This document shows, piece after piece, positions 51,746 through 61,901 of a stretch of DNA of 64,000 bases (within the stretch, counting starts at the first letter, position 1; the number at the start of each line of letters is the position of its first letter). Source of the stretch: Actinomadura chibensis NBRC 106107 (GTDB lineage: Bacteria > Actinomycetota > Actinomycetes > Streptosporangiales > Streptosporangiaceae); NCBI RefSeq assembly GCF_001552135.1, contig NZ_BCQP01000025.1, positions 62,001-126,000 on the forward strand, written 5' to 3'. The notes below the pieces were generated by a model, which saw nothing but the letters and a program-made list of their open reading frames with translations, did no database searches and was not told the origin of the DNA. A program made the position numbers and the translations under genes.

Positions 51746-52039
51746 TCAGAACGTGCGGCGGCGGGGGTGCCAGCCGTGTCGCCTGCCGCCGCCGATCCCG
51801 CGCGTGTTCGCGGACGTGAGCGCCGCCACGCCGAGCGCGGCGACCAGCACCGCGAAGATGAACGCGATGATCGCGCCCGCGCCGAGCGCGTCCGCGACGA
51901 CTCCGCCGACGATCGCGCCGACGATCCCGGCGAGGATCGTGAGCGGGATGCCGATCGGGTTGCGTCCGGGGAGGAGGAGCCGTGCCAGGGCTCCGATGAC
52001 GGCACCGACGACGATGAACCAGAGAATCGTCGTGAGCAT
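51746..52039 (-). CDS. GlsB/YeaQ/YmgE-family stress-response membrane protein
   Basis: A 97-residue protein with three transmembrane helices: LWFIVVGAVIGALARLLLPG, IGIPLTILAGIVGAIVGGVV, and AIIAFIFAVLVAALGVAAL. The Gly-rich helix pattern is diagnostic. ATG 52039 is nine bases after GAAGG; the ATG at 52048 overlaps that site and is less likely. The tail is His/Arg-rich. General stress-linked; molecular function unknown. Confidence 0.88.
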   Translation of the reverse strand: MLTTILWFIVVGAVIGALARLLLPGRNPIGIPLTILAGIVGAIVGGVVADALGAGAIIAFIFAVLVAALGVAALTSANTRGIGGGRRHGWHPRRRTF

Positions 52040-52174
52040 GTCGATCATCCTTCGTGTTCCGAGGGCCGCGAGGTACGGCCCGTGGTCGGAGATCGATGTG
52101 CCCGCTCAGCAAGAATCAAACAAAGACCTGGTCAACAAACATTTACCGGCGCGCCCCACGGCCTCTCGGGCCGG

Positions 52175-52408
52175 TCAGGTGTACTGGGTGCCGAAGCCGA
52201 CGCTGCGCTGCTCGTCCTCGGAGATCTCCAGGTAGGCGAGGCGCGCGACGGGGACGACGACCCGTCCGGCGCGGCGGTCGCGCAGCACCAGCACCCCGTT
52301 CGGCTCGGCGAGCGCGTCGGCCAGCGCGGCCTGCACCTCGTCGGCCGACTGGGCGGTGTCGACCTCCAGCTCCCTCGGAACGTTCTGCACGCCGATGCGG
52401 ACCTGCAC
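52175..52408 (-). CDS. DUF3107 small protein (Rv3208A-like)
   Basis: A 77-residue protein starting with GTG after GGGAG. It is a conserved actinobacterial beta-rich fold: VRIGVQNVPRELEVDT, LADALAEPNGVLVLRDRRGR-like core, and the C-terminal VARLAYLEI... VGFGT. It neighbours a TetR gene as in mycobacteria. Function unknown. Confidence 0.9.
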   Translation of the reverse strand: MQVRIGVQNVPRELEVDTAQSADEVQAALADALAEPNGVLVLRDRRAGRVVVPVARLAYLEISEDEQRSVGFGTQYT

Positions 52409-52534
52409 GCGTTGCTCCCGTCGTCCGTCGCGTCCCGCCGACCTCCGGCGGTCCCGTCTCCGATGGTCGCATGTGGATCACCGGATGCGCGGCCACCGGG
52501 TTCGGCCCTCGGTGAAACCCGCGCCGGGCGCCGG

Positions 52535-53167
52535 TCAGGACGCGTCGGCGCGCGGGAACCCGGAGATGCCGCGCCAGGCCAGCCGGGCGATGATCTTCTC
52601 GGCGGTGTCCTTCGGGATCGCGCGCTGCTGGGACAGCCAGTAGCGGGCGCTGACCTCGGCCATCCCGACGAGGCCCATGCCGAGCAGGTGCGCCTCGTCG
52701 CTCGGGGCGTCGGTGTCCTCGGCGATGACCTGGGCGATCATCTCGGCGCACTGCTGGTTCGCGCGGTCGACGCGGGCCCGGACGGGCGCCACGTTGCGCA
52801 GGTCGGACTCGAACACCAGCCGGTACGCCTCGCCGTCGCCGGCGACGAAGTCGTAGAAGGCCTGCATGCTCGCCTGGACGCGCAGCTTGTTGTCCGTGGT
52901 GGACCCCAGCGCGTCGCGGACGGTGTTCACCAGCGCCTCGGCGTGCTCGTCCAGAAGTGCGAGATACAGCTCAAGCTTGCCCGGGAAGTGCTGGTAGAGC
53001 ACGGGCTTGCTGACGCCCGCGCGCTCGGCGATCTCGTCCATCGCAGCGGCGTGGTACCCCTGCGCGACGAACACCTCCTGGGCCGCGCCGAGCAGTTGCC
53101 TGCGGCGCGCCAGCCGCGGCAGCCTGGTGCCACGGGGGCGTGCGTCCGGGGTCGCGGTCACCACCAT
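52535..53167 (-). CDS. TetR/AcrR-family transcriptional regulator (Rv3208-like)
   Basis: A 210-residue protein. HTH: LLGAAQEVFVAQGYHAAAMDEI followed by AERAGVSKPVLYQHFPGK (described in two parts); the C-terminal domain has YRLVFESDLRN and MGLVGMAEVSARYWL. Its neighbours (DUF3107, DEAD-box helicase) match the mycobacterial order, which argues for a conserved housekeeping regulator instead of a local drug sensor. The start is ATG 53167; nearby GTGs are alternatives. Confidence 0.88.
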   Translation of the reverse strand: MVVTATPDARPRGTRLPRLARRRQLLGAAQEVFVAQGYHAAAMDEIAERAGVSKPVLYQHFPGKLELYLALLDEHAEALVNTVRDALGSTTDNKLRVQASMQAFYDFVAGDGEAYRLVFESDLRNVAPVRARVDRANQQCAEMIAQVIAEDTDAPSDEAHLLGMGLVGMAEVSARYWLSQQRAIPKDTAEKIIARLAWRGISGFPRADAS

Positions 53168-53387
53168 CTCCGATCAGCGGTCGTCGCGGCGGATCCGGGG
53201 TCGTCCGCCGCGCGGGAACAATCACCTCATCGTACGCGGGAGTAACTCCGTCGGTCACGATTAACGGCCGTCGGCGTTCCTTCGCGCAGGTCAGTGTATT
53301 TCCGGGGACGGCCTCCGGGCATCCCCGCCCCGGTTTTCGGGAAACCTTCTTTTCAATGCGCCCGGGCGGGCGCCGCCGGTACGCGCG

Positions 53388-53626
53388 TCAGCGGTACTCG
53401 TCCTCGTCGAGGCGGACCTCGCGGAGCTGCTCCGCCGCGTCGGCCTCGTTCGCCTCGTCCGGCAGCTGCGCGGTCCATTCGCGGGGGGCCTCGTCCGCGT
53501 CGAGCGCGGCGCGCTGCTCGGCCGCGTCGGCCTCGTTGGCCTCGGCGTCGGCGGCGTCCTCCACCGCGTCCTCCACCGGGGCCCCGGCCGCGTCGGACGG
53601 CTGGTCCAGGTCGTCGTGCTCGCTCA

Positions 53627-53627
<1 letters not shown>
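53388..53627 (-). CDS. Small acidic protein with internal duplication
   Basis: A 79-residue, very acidic protein (about one third Asp/Glu) with no hydrophobic core. The nonapeptide ANEADAAEQ occurs twice, near residues 29 and 58, followed by RAALDADE and LREVRLDEDEYR. The ATG shares its A with the stop of the upstream oxidoreductase (TGATG), so it is translationally coupled. Similar acidic ends in LDEDEYR occur in other actinobacterial small proteins. It is probably disordered; an accessory to the flavoprotein is inference. Confidence 0.78.
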
Positions 53628-54991
<1,364 letters not shown>

Positions 54992-55101
54992 CTTGCCCTT
55001 CCTTCCGCCCGGTGGGATCCCCGCGACCATGGTGGCGGAATCCCGCGCCGGAGAGTGCCGGTTCGACCACATAGGGCACCGGAATCGCGGACGGCGGCGC
55101 G

Positions 55102-56010
55102 TTAGGGAAGCGGTCGCCCGCCGTTCAGCAGCGGTTCCAGGAGGTCGCCGTGCTCGTCCAGCCGGGCGAGGACGTCGGCGGGGGAGAACACCAGGTCGGC
55201 GGCGTCCGCGCAGGAGTCGAGCTCGTCCCAGGTGATCGGCGTCGACACCGCCGGGCTGCGCGCGGCGCGCAGCGAGTAGGGCGCGACGGTGGTCTTGGCG
55301 GGGTTGTTCTGCGACCAGTCGACGAAGACCTTGCCCTTGCGGAGCCGCTTCTCCATCTTCGCGACGACGAGCTTCGGATGCTCCTCGGCGAGGCGCCGCG
55401 CGGCGGCCTTCGCGTACTCCGACGTCCGCTCGGCCTCCTTCGGCTCCTCCACCGGGACGTACAGGTGCAGGCCCTTCTTGCCGCTCGTCTTCGGGTAGGA
55501 CTCCAGGCCGTCCTCGGCGAGCAGGTCGCGGAGCAGCCGCGCCACCTCGCACGCCTCCACGATCGTCGCGGGGTCGCCCGGGTCGAGGTCGAAGACGATC
55601 AGGTCGGGGGTGTGGACCTTGCCGCGCGGCCCGACCTTCCACTGCGGGACGTGCAGCTCCAGCGCGGCGAGGTTGGCGCACCAGACGAGGGTGGCCAGGT
55701 CGTCCACGACGACGAAGTCGAGCGTGTCGCGCCCGGTCGAGCTGCCGGGCGTCGGGATCGTCGCCGTCCGCACCCAGTCGGGCGTGTGGGACGGCGCGTT
55801 CTTCTCGAAGAACCTGCCGCCGTCGACGCCGTCCGGCCAGCGGATGCGGGTGGCGGCGCGGTCCTTCAGGTGGGGCAGCATCGCGGGGGCCACGCGGGCG
55901 TAGTAGTCGATGACCTCGCCCTTGGTGAAGTCGGGGTACATGTCCTTGTCGAGGTTGGAGAGGGACAGGCGGCGTCCGTCCACCTCGACGGTCGTTCGCT
56001 TAGAACTCAC
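55102..56010 (-). CDS. LigD-type DNA polymerase/primase domain protein (NHEJ)
   Basis: A 302-residue archaeo-eukaryotic-primase-fold protein: LSNLDKDMYPDFTKGEVIDYY, the metal motif DLIVFDLDPGD (two Asp), SGKKGLHLYVPV and VDWSQNNPAKTTVAPYS. This is the POL domain of bacterial LigD as a separate polypeptide. It fills gaps and adds ribonucleotides at double-strand breaks. GTG 56010 behind GGAG was chosen; GTG 56040 overlapping the ligase stop is an alternative. Confidence 0.92.
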   Translation of the reverse strand: MSSKRTTVEVDGRRLSLSNLDKDMYPDFTKGEVIDYYARVAPAMLPHLKDRAATRIRWPDGVDGGRFFEKNAPSHTPDWVRTATIPTPGSSTGRDTLDFVVVDDLATLVWCANLAALELHVPQWKVGPRGKVHTPDLIVFDLDPGDPATIVEACEVARLLRDLLAEDGLESYPKTSGKKGLHLYVPVEEPKEAERTSEYAKAAARRLAEEHPKLVVAKMEKRLRKGKVFVDWSQNNPAKTTVAPYSLRAARSPAVSTPITWDELDSCADAADLVFSPADVLARLDEHGDLLEPLLNGGRPLP

Positions 56011-56036
56011 GGGTGCTCCGGTGCGGGGCCTTCCGG

Positions 56037-57011
56037 TCACTCTTCACTGGTGACCTCCAGGGGGTCCTTGTCGTCGCGCAGCCCGCGCCAGGACGGGAAG
56101 CGCAGCCGCCCGTCGCGCGTCCGGGCGCTGTAGGCGACCTCGCCCACGAGCCGGGGCTCGACCCACTGGGCGTCGCGGGCGAACTCGCGCGGGACGGGCT
56201 CGTCGTAGGGGCTGGTGGGGCGGCGCAGCGGCCAGAGCGTCTCGTACAGCTCGTCCAGGGCGCGGTCGGAGAAGCCGGTGCCGACGTGCCCGACGAAGCC
56301 GAGCAGCCCCTTGACGTCGTACTCGCCGAGCAGCAGCGACCCGACCCCGCCCTCGCGGCGGCCCTTGCCGGGCTTCCAGCCGCAGACGATGACCTCGCGC
56401 GTCAAGAAGTTCTTCACCTTGCGCCAGAAGTCGACGCGGCGGCCGGGGCGGTAGGGCGAGTCGAGCCGCTTGGCGAGCAGCCCCTCCAGGTGTTGTTCGC
56501 GGGTGAAGGCGAGTAACTCCTCCACTTGGTCGGTGTCGCCGCCGTGCAGGTACGGGGGGACCTCCACGGGCCCGGTCCCCGCCAGGTCGAGGTCGGCGAG
56601 GAGGGTGCGGCGCTCTGCGTAGGGCATGTCGTAGAGGAGGTGGCCGTCCAGGAACAGGACGTCGAACACCACGTACCTGACGGGGACTTCGCGGATCAGC
56701 CGGGGGTCGGGGTGGGACACGTGCATGCGGCGCTGGAGGCGCTCGAAGCTCGGCCGTCCGTCGTCGAAGGCGACGACCTCGCCGTCCAGGAGGACGTCGT
56801 GGTCGGGCAGGAGGTCGGCGAGCGCGGACAGCTCGGGGTAGCGGCCGGTGACGTCGCCGCCGCGCCGCCCGCCCGCCCGGACGCCGTCCGCGGACACGTG
56901 CGCGAGGACGCGGACGCCGTCCCATTTCAGTTCCAGCCCCCATCTGTCGCCGTCCGGGGGCAGCTCTCCGGTCGCGGCCATCATCGGCTCAACGGGCCAC
57001 GGCATCGTCAT
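56037..57011 (-). CDS. ATP-dependent DNA ligase (LigD ligase domain/LigC type, NHEJ)
   Basis: A 324-residue protein. The nucleotidyl-transferase motif I is ELKWDGVR with the adenylated Lys; LLDGEVVAFDD is motif III, EGLLAKRL motif IV, and WRKVKNF motif V. An OB-fold follows (VCGWKPGKGRREGGVGSLLLG). It seals breaks with Ku and the polymerase. TAAGAC six bases before the ATG suggests a leaderless start. Ku lies divergently upstream. Confidence 0.92.
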   Translation of the reverse strand: MTMPWPVEPMMAATGELPPDGDRWGLELKWDGVRVLAHVSADGVRAGGRRGGDVTGRYPELSALADLLPDHDVLLDGEVVAFDDGRPSFERLQRRMHVSHPDPRLIREVPVRYVVFDVLFLDGHLLYDMPYAERRTLLADLDLAGTGPVEVPPYLHGGDTDQVEELLAFTREQHLEGLLAKRLDSPYRPGRRVDFWRKVKNFLTREVIVCGWKPGKGRREGGVGSLLLGEYDVKGLLGFVGHVGTGFSDRALDELYETLWPLRRPTSPYDEPVPREFARDAQWVEPRLVGEVAYSARTRDGRLRFPSWRGLRDDKDPLEVTSEE

Positions 57012-57017
57012 ACCGGC

Positions 57018-57023
57018 GTCTTA
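57018..57023 (-). promoter_or_regulatory. -10 box TAAGAC of a leaderless ligase promoter
   Basis: On the minus strand TAAGAC ends six bases before the ATG at 57011. Confidence 0.4.
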
Positions 57024-57123
57024 CCCTGTCCCGCCCGACGGAAAAGGATCAAGGGCGCGCGGTGGCGCAAAACGAACGGGATTGCGACGCTAGGGGCGGG
57101 AACCCGCTGGGTAAGGACGTGAC

Positions 57124-58026
57124 ATGCGCAGTATCTGGAAGGGCGCCATCTCGTTCGGGCTGGTCACGATACCGGTGAAGCTGTATTCGGCGACCGAGCA
57201 GAGGGACGTCAGCTTCCACCAGGTCCACCGCGAGGACGGGGCGCGCATCAAGTACAAGCGGGTCTGCACGGCGGACGGCGAGGAGGTCTCCTACTCCGAC
57301 ATCGCGAAGGGGTACGAGCTGCCGTCCGGCGAGATGGTCGTGCTGACCGACGAGGACTTCGCCGACCTGCCGCTGTCGTCCAGCCGCCGGATCGACGTCC
57401 TGCAGTTCGTGGAGCGCGAGGAGGTCGACCCGATCTACTTCGCGAAGTCGTACTACCTGGAGCCGGACGCGCAGGGCGCCAAGCCGTACGTGCTCCTGCG
57501 GGACGCGCTGGAGAACTCGGGCCAGGTCGCCATCGTCAAGATCGCGCTGCGGCAGCGGGAGTCGCTCGCGACGCTGCGGGTGCGGGGCGGCGTGTTCGTG
57601 CTGGAGACGATGCTCTGGCCGGACGAGGTCCGCGAGGCCGACTTCCCGTTCCTGGACGAGGACATCGAGGTCCGCAAGCAGGAGCTGTCGATGGCGACCT
57701 CGCTGATCGAGTCGATGGAGGGCGAGTTCGACCCGACCGAGTACAAGGACGCCTACCGCGAGGCGCTGCAGGCGGTGATCGACGCGAAGATCGAGGGGCG
57801 GGAGGTCGCGCGTCCCGCCGAGGAGGCCGAGGAGGCGCCCGCCGCCGACCTGCTCAGCGCGCTGCGGGCGAGCGTGGAGGCGGCGAAGAAGAGCCGGGGC
57901 GAGAAGGCCGGGAAGGCCGCGTCCGGCAAGGACGGCGCGGCGAAGAAGCCCGCCGCGCGTAAGGCCTCGTCGGGGTCCGGGACGAAGAAGGAGCCGGCGA
58001 AGGGCCGGAGCCGCAAGTCGGCCTGA
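57124..58026 (+). CDS. ku: Ku protein (NHEJ DNA end-binding)
   Basis: A 300-residue protein beginning MRSIWKGAISFGLVTIPVKL, the invariant bacterial Ku start. It continues through the ring-forming beta-barrel (YLEPDAQGAKPYVLLRDAL, ALRQRESLATLRV) to YKDAYREALQAVIDAKIEG. A Lys/Ala-rich C-terminal tail of about 60 residues resembles histone H1-like extensions that increase DNA binding in actinobacterial Ku. AAGGACGTGAC precedes the ATG. It completes the NHEJ set with the two minus-strand genes. Confidence 0.96.
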   Translation: MRSIWKGAISFGLVTIPVKLYSATEQRDVSFHQVHREDGARIKYKRVCTADGEEVSYSDIAKGYELPSGEMVVLTDEDFADLPLSSSRRIDVLQFVEREEVDPIYFAKSYYLEPDAQGAKPYVLLRDALENSGQVAIVKIALRQRESLATLRVRGGVFVLETMLWPDEVREADFPFLDEDIEVRKQELSMATSLIESMEGEFDPTEYKDAYREALQAVIDAKIEGREVARPAEEAEEAPAADLLSALRASVEAAKKSRGEKAGKAASGKDGAAKKPAARKASSGSGTKKEPAKGRSRKSA

Positions 58027-58062
58027 CGGCCCGCCGCCGGCTCGTCCTCGACCGGGAACCGA

Positions 58063-58581
58063 CTAGAACGGGACGGTCGTGCAGATGTTCCGCGCGCCCG
58101 CGTCGCCCGTGTCGTGGTTCGTGGGCTTGGCGTGGATGACGAGCGCGCCCGCCGCGCCCTTGGCGACCCGCCAGTTCACGATCGACCCGGACCTGCTGAC
58201 GCCGTCCTTGTCCACGGTGGCGTCGAGCCAGATCTCCTTGTTGTGCATCGGCTCGTCGGGCTTGGCGTCCGGGTTCTGGTAGTGCGGCCCGGCGTCGGCG
58301 GGGTTCGGCCCGCACTTGTTGACGTGGACGTGCACGCCGAACGTCTTGCCGACGGCGTCCTTCGGGAAGCCGGACGCGTAGAGCCGGACCTCGGTCTTGT
58401 TCTCCGCGCGGACGACGGTGATCCGGGTCTTGACGTCCTTGTAGGCCTGGTCGTACACGTACGACGGGCCCTTGACGACGATCCTGTCAGGGCAGCCGTG
58501 GGCCAGGGCCGGGTTGGCGAGCGCGATGACTGCGGCGCCTGCGGCGGCCAGCGGGGCGGCGGCGCGCACGGATGGGCGCAT
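58063..58581 (-). CDS. Secreted Cu/Zn superoxide dismutase-like protein
   Basis: A 172-residue protein with a signal peptide cleaved after NPALA. FGVHVHVNKCG carries the paired His and first Cys of the SodC fold, GPHYQNP a third His, and VIHAKPTNHDTGDAGARNIC the terminal His, Gly-rich electrostatic loop and second Cys of the disulfide. The canonical GDC after HVH reads NKCG, and the zinc loop is shortened, so enzymatic activity is likely but not certain. The ATG follows GAGAGGAA. Confidence 0.75.
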   Translation of the reverse strand: MRPSVRAAAPLAAAGAAVIALANPALAHGCPDRIVVKGPSYVYDQAYKDVKTRITVVRAENKTEVRLYASGFPKDAVGKTFGVHVHVNKCGPNPADAGPHYQNPDAKPDEPMHNKEIWLDATVDKDGVSRSGSIVNWRVAKGAAGALVIHAKPTNHDTGDAGARNICTTVPF

Positions 58582-58620
58582 GACGTTCCTCTCCCATACG
58601 ACGGGGTCTGCGACTGGGCG

Positions 58621-58661
58621 TGATCGGGCCACCGGCGCCCGGGACCGGTGGCTCACGATCA
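58621..58661. terminator. Imperfect hairpin upstream of the SOD-like gene
   Basis: GCCACCGG (58628-58635) pairs with 58645-58652, and the outer TGATCG/CGATCA arms extend it. It could terminate readthrough from the MMPL gene. Confidence 0.4.
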
Positions 58662-58780
58662 TGCCCGGCGGGCCGGGGCGGTCGCCCCGCGCGCCGATGC
58701 GGGAGTCGACGAGAGGCGCGAGTCGCGCGCCGAGCGGTCCGGTTCTCCCGGCGGGCGGTCGGCGCGCGGGCCGGAGAAGG

Positions 58781-58818
58781 CCGGTGGCCGATGCCTCTGA
58801 CGAGACACCGGCCACCGG
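58781..58818 (-). terminator. Hairpin downstream of the MMPL gene
   Basis: CCGGTGGCCG (58781-58790) pairs perfectly with 58809-58818, eleven bases after the stop on the minus strand. The loop is 18 nt. Confidence 0.5.
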
Positions 58819-58829
58819 GGGAGGGGAGG

Positions 58830-61010
58830 TCAGCTCACGGGCTCCAGCGGAGCGGACGGAGGGGCGGACGGCGAGGCCGGTGCGGGCGCGTCGCCCTCGC
58901 GGATGCCGTACCGCCGGTACAGCCGGGCGAGCGGGCCGGGGGCCCACCAGTTCGCGCGGCCGAGCAGCCGCATCGTCGCGGGCACGAGCAGCGCCCGGAC
59001 GACGGTCGCGTCCAGCAGGATCGCGACGGCCATCCCGACCCCGACCATCTTGATGAACGACACGCCGGAGGTGGAGAACGCGCCGATGACGACGATGAAC
59101 AGCAGCGCCGCGCTCGTGATGATGGAGCCGGTGCGCTGCACGCCCGCCGCGACGGCGGCCGTGGTGTCGCCGGTCAGGTCGTACTGCTCGCGGACCCGCG
59201 ACAGCAGGAACACCTCGTAGTCCATGGAGATCCCGAACAGCATGGCGAGCATCAGGATCGGCATGGCGGGGGAGATCGCGCCGGTCGCGGTGAAGTCCAG
59301 CAGGCCGGACAGGTGGCCGTCCAGGAAGATCCAGACGACCACGCCGAACGTCGCCGACAGCGACAGCATGTTCATCGCGATCGCCTTCAGCGGCAGCACC
59401 ACCGACCCGAACGCGAGGAACAGCAGGACGAACGTCGCGCCGCCGACGAACAGGGCGAGCCACGGCAGCGTCGAGCCGATCCCGCCGAGCTGGTCGACGA
59501 CCTCGGCGGTGACGCCGCCGACGTGGGACTCGGCGCCGGGCGGCGGCGGGACGTCCCGGACCGCCTTGACGAGCGAGCGGGCCTTGTCGGAGTTCGGGTC
59601 GGCGTCGTGGCGCAGCGCGATCCGGGTGGTGGCGCCCTTGGCGCCGGTCACGGTCGCGGAGGTGATGCCCGGCACCGCGGCCAGGCGGTCCCCGTACGCC
59701 TGGACCGCGGCCCGGTCGGACGTGCCCGTCACGATGGCCTCGATGGGGCTCGTCCCGTTTCGGGGGAACTGGGTCTCCAGCGTCTCGGAGACGACCCGCG
59801 CGTCCGCGCCCTCCGGGAGCGCCTTGGCGTCCACGCCGCCCCAGTTGATGTGCAGCAGCGGGGAGCCGAGCGCGAGGAGCAGCGCGCCGGTCGCGACGAC
59901 GTAGCCGATCGGGCGCCGCATGACGCTGTGCGCGAGCCGACCCCACAGGCGGCCCTGCTCGCGGGCCGGGGACGCCTTGCGCCGCCGGACCGACAGCGCG
60001 TTCACCTTCGGGCCGAGGACGGCGAGCAGCGCGGGCAGCACGGTCAGCGCGCCGACCATGCAGACGAGCACGGTCGCGATGCCGCCGTAGCCCATCGAGA
60101 CGAGGAAGTTCTGGTTGAACAGCAGCAGCCCGGACAGCGACACGGCGACGGTCACGCCGGAGACGGCGACGGTGCGCCCGGCGGTGGCCATGGTGGCGGC
60201 GAGGGCGTCCTCGGCGGACGCGCCCTCCCGGCGGACCTCCTCGCGGAAGCGGCTCACCATGAACAGCCCGTAGTCGATGGCGAGGCCGAGCCCGAGGAAC
60301 GTGGTGATGTTCACCGCGAAGATCGACACGTCGGTGACGTAGGTGAGCGCGTGCAGCGCGGTGAACGAGCCGAGGATCGCGAAGCCGCCGATCAGCAGCG
60401 GCAGGCTCGCCGACACCAGCCCGCCGAAGATCAGCACGAGCAGGACCAGCAGCACCGGCATCGCCATGCCCTCGGCGCGCGCGATGTCGGACGAGACCCG
60501 CGAGTTGATCGCGTCCCCGGTGCCGACGTTGCCGCCGACCTTGGCGGTGAGCCCGCCGCCGACCTCGGTCAGGTCGTCCTTGATCTCCTTGTAGTTGTCG
60601 CCGCGGGCGCCCTCGTCGGCACCGGCGAGCTGGAGGACGGCGTAGGTGGCGGTGCGGTCCTTGCTGACGAGCTGCGGCGAGTGCGTCGTCCAGTAGGTGG
60701 TGGTCCCAGCGATCTTGTCCTTCGGCAGGGCGGCGAGCGCCCGCTCGACGGCCGCCCGGTAGCCGGGGTCGTCCACGGACGTGCGCCCCTGGTAGAGGAT
60801 CACGACGTCGGCGGCGTCCCGGCCGAGGTCCCGCTCGACGATCTGCGCCGCCTTCGCGCTCTCGCTGCCCGCCTCGTCGAAGCCTCCGCCGCCGCCGAGG
60901 GCGCCGAACACGCCCGTCCCCCAGACGCCGGCGAAGACCAGGGCGGCCCCGGCGATCGCGAGGACCCAGCGGCGGCGCCGGTGGACCCATCGTCCCCATC
61001 GATCGAACAT
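58830..61010 (-). CDS. MMPL/RND-family transporter
   Basis: A 726-residue protein with twelve transmembrane helices in two groups of six after large extracytoplasmic loops. The N-terminal helix is near 15-38. Conserved motifs are GLGLAIDYGLFMVSRFREE in the first half and MLFGISMDYEVFLLSRVREQY in the second, the Asp-Tyr pairs that carry protons. Members export lipids, siderophores or drugs. The divergent TetR gene and its operator indicate local repression. ATG 61010 follows GGGAG. Confidence 0.93.
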   Translation of the reverse strand: MFDRWGRWVHRRRRWVLAIAGAALVFAGVWGTGVFGALGGGGGFDEAGSESAKAAQIVERDLGRDAADVVILYQGRTSVDDPGYRAAVERALAALPKDKIAGTTTYWTTHSPQLVSKDRTATYAVLQLAGADEGARGDNYKEIKDDLTEVGGGLTAKVGGNVGTGDAINSRVSSDIARAEGMAMPVLLVLLVLIFGGLVSASLPLLIGGFAILGSFTALHALTYVTDVSIFAVNITTFLGLGLAIDYGLFMVSRFREEVRREGASAEDALAATMATAGRTVAVSGVTVAVSLSGLLLFNQNFLVSMGYGGIATVLVCMVGALTVLPALLAVLGPKVNALSVRRRKASPAREQGRLWGRLAHSVMRRPIGYVVATGALLLALGSPLLHINWGGVDAKALPEGADARVVSETLETQFPRNGTSPIEAIVTGTSDRAAVQAYGDRLAAVPGITSATVTGAKGATTRIALRHDADPNSDKARSLVKAVRDVPPPPGAESHVGGVTAEVVDQLGGIGSTLPWLALFVGGATFVLLFLAFGSVVLPLKAIAMNMLSLSATFGVVVWIFLDGHLSGLLDFTATGAISPAMPILMLAMLFGISMDYEVFLLSRVREQYDLTGDTTAAVAAGVQRTGSIITSAALLFIVVIGAFSTSGVSFIKMVGVGMAVAILLDATVVRALLVPATMRLLGRANWWAPGPLARLYRRYGIREGDAPAPASPSAPPSAPLEPVS

Positions 61011-61048
61011 CGTCTGCTCCCGCTCAGTAACGCCATGTAAGATTGGTG

Positions 61049-61073
61049 AACGCTGTAAACTGCGAACAGCGTT
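61049..61073. promoter_or_regulatory. TetR-type operator between the MMPL and TetR genes
   Basis: AACGCTGT (61049-61056) and ACAGCGTT (61066-61073) are perfect inverted 8-bp arms with a 9-bp spacer. Related half-sites GTAACG (61027) and GGCGTT (61087) flank it. It lies in an AT-rich island in the 156-bp divergent region. Confidence 0.7.
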
Positions 61074-61166
61074 AACTTTGCATACGGCGTTCGCTTTCGT
61101 CAAGGGCGTTCTTGGGGAATCATCGGAGGGCGGCCGGACGGCAGGCCGCGGACCAGGGAGGGCGAC

Positions 61167-61901
61167 GTGGGAACCCGACGCGACAGGTTGCGCGCGGCGA
61201 CGGTCAAGGAGATCTCCGAGACCGCCCGGTGGATCCTCGTCGAGCAGGGGCCCGAGGCCGTGACGCTTCGGGCCATCGCCCGCGAGATGGGCATGACGGC
61301 CCCCGCGCTCTACCGGTACTTCGGCAGCCACGGCGAGCTGCTCAGGCACCTCGTCGGGGAGCTGTTCAACGAGCTGACCGGCGAGCTGCACGCGGCCATG
61401 CACGCGGTGGCGCCGGGCGACATGAGCGGCAAGTTTCTCGCGGTGTCCCGCCAGTTCCGGTACTGGGCGCTGGCGCATCCCCGCGAGTACGCGCTGCTGT
61501 TCGGCGCGCCCGTGCGCGGCGCGGACAGCGAGGAGGTCGACTTCGCCGACGAGTGCGCCCGCCGGTTCGGCTGGACGTTCATGACCCTGTTCCTGGAGCT
61601 GTGGAAGAAGAGCCCGTTCCCCGTCCCGCCGGACGAGGAGATCGACCCCGCCCTGCTCCCGCAGCTGCGCCGCTACCGCGACGAGGTCGTGGAGGTGGAG
61701 CTCCCGCTCGGCGTGATCCAGGAGTTCCTGAGGTGCTGGATCAGGTTGCAGGGCGGCGTCAGCCTCGACGTCTTCGGGCACCTGGACTTCGCGCTGGACG
61801 ACGCCGAGCCCATGTTCGAGCTGATGCTCCGGGAGACCGGCGAGACGCTCGGCCTGAAGTACACCCCGCCCGCCCCGTCAGCCCCGCCCGATCAGGGCTG
61901 A
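61167..61901 (+). CDS. TetR/AcrR-family transcriptional regulator of the MMPL exporter
   Basis: A 244-residue protein. The GTG is four bases after GGGAGGG. The HTH is around residues 14-58 (VTLRAIAREMGMTAPALYRYF), and the C-terminal domain has WALAHPREYALLFGAPV, a pattern of TetR_C_13-like regulators. It is divergent from the MMPL gene with a clear palindrome between them. Its 3' end overlaps the convergent histidine kinase by 10 bp. Confidence 0.9.
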   Translation: MGTRRDRLRAATVKEISETARWILVEQGPEAVTLRAIAREMGMTAPALYRYFGSHGELLRHLVGELFNELTGELHAAMHAVAPGDMSGKFLAVSRQFRYWALAHPREYALLFGAPVRGADSEEVDFADECARRFGWTFMTLFLELWKKSPFPVPPDEEIDPALLPQLRRYRDEVVEVELPLGVIQEFLRCWIRLQGGVSLDVFGHLDFALDDAEPMFELMLRETGETLGLKYTPPAPSAPPDQG

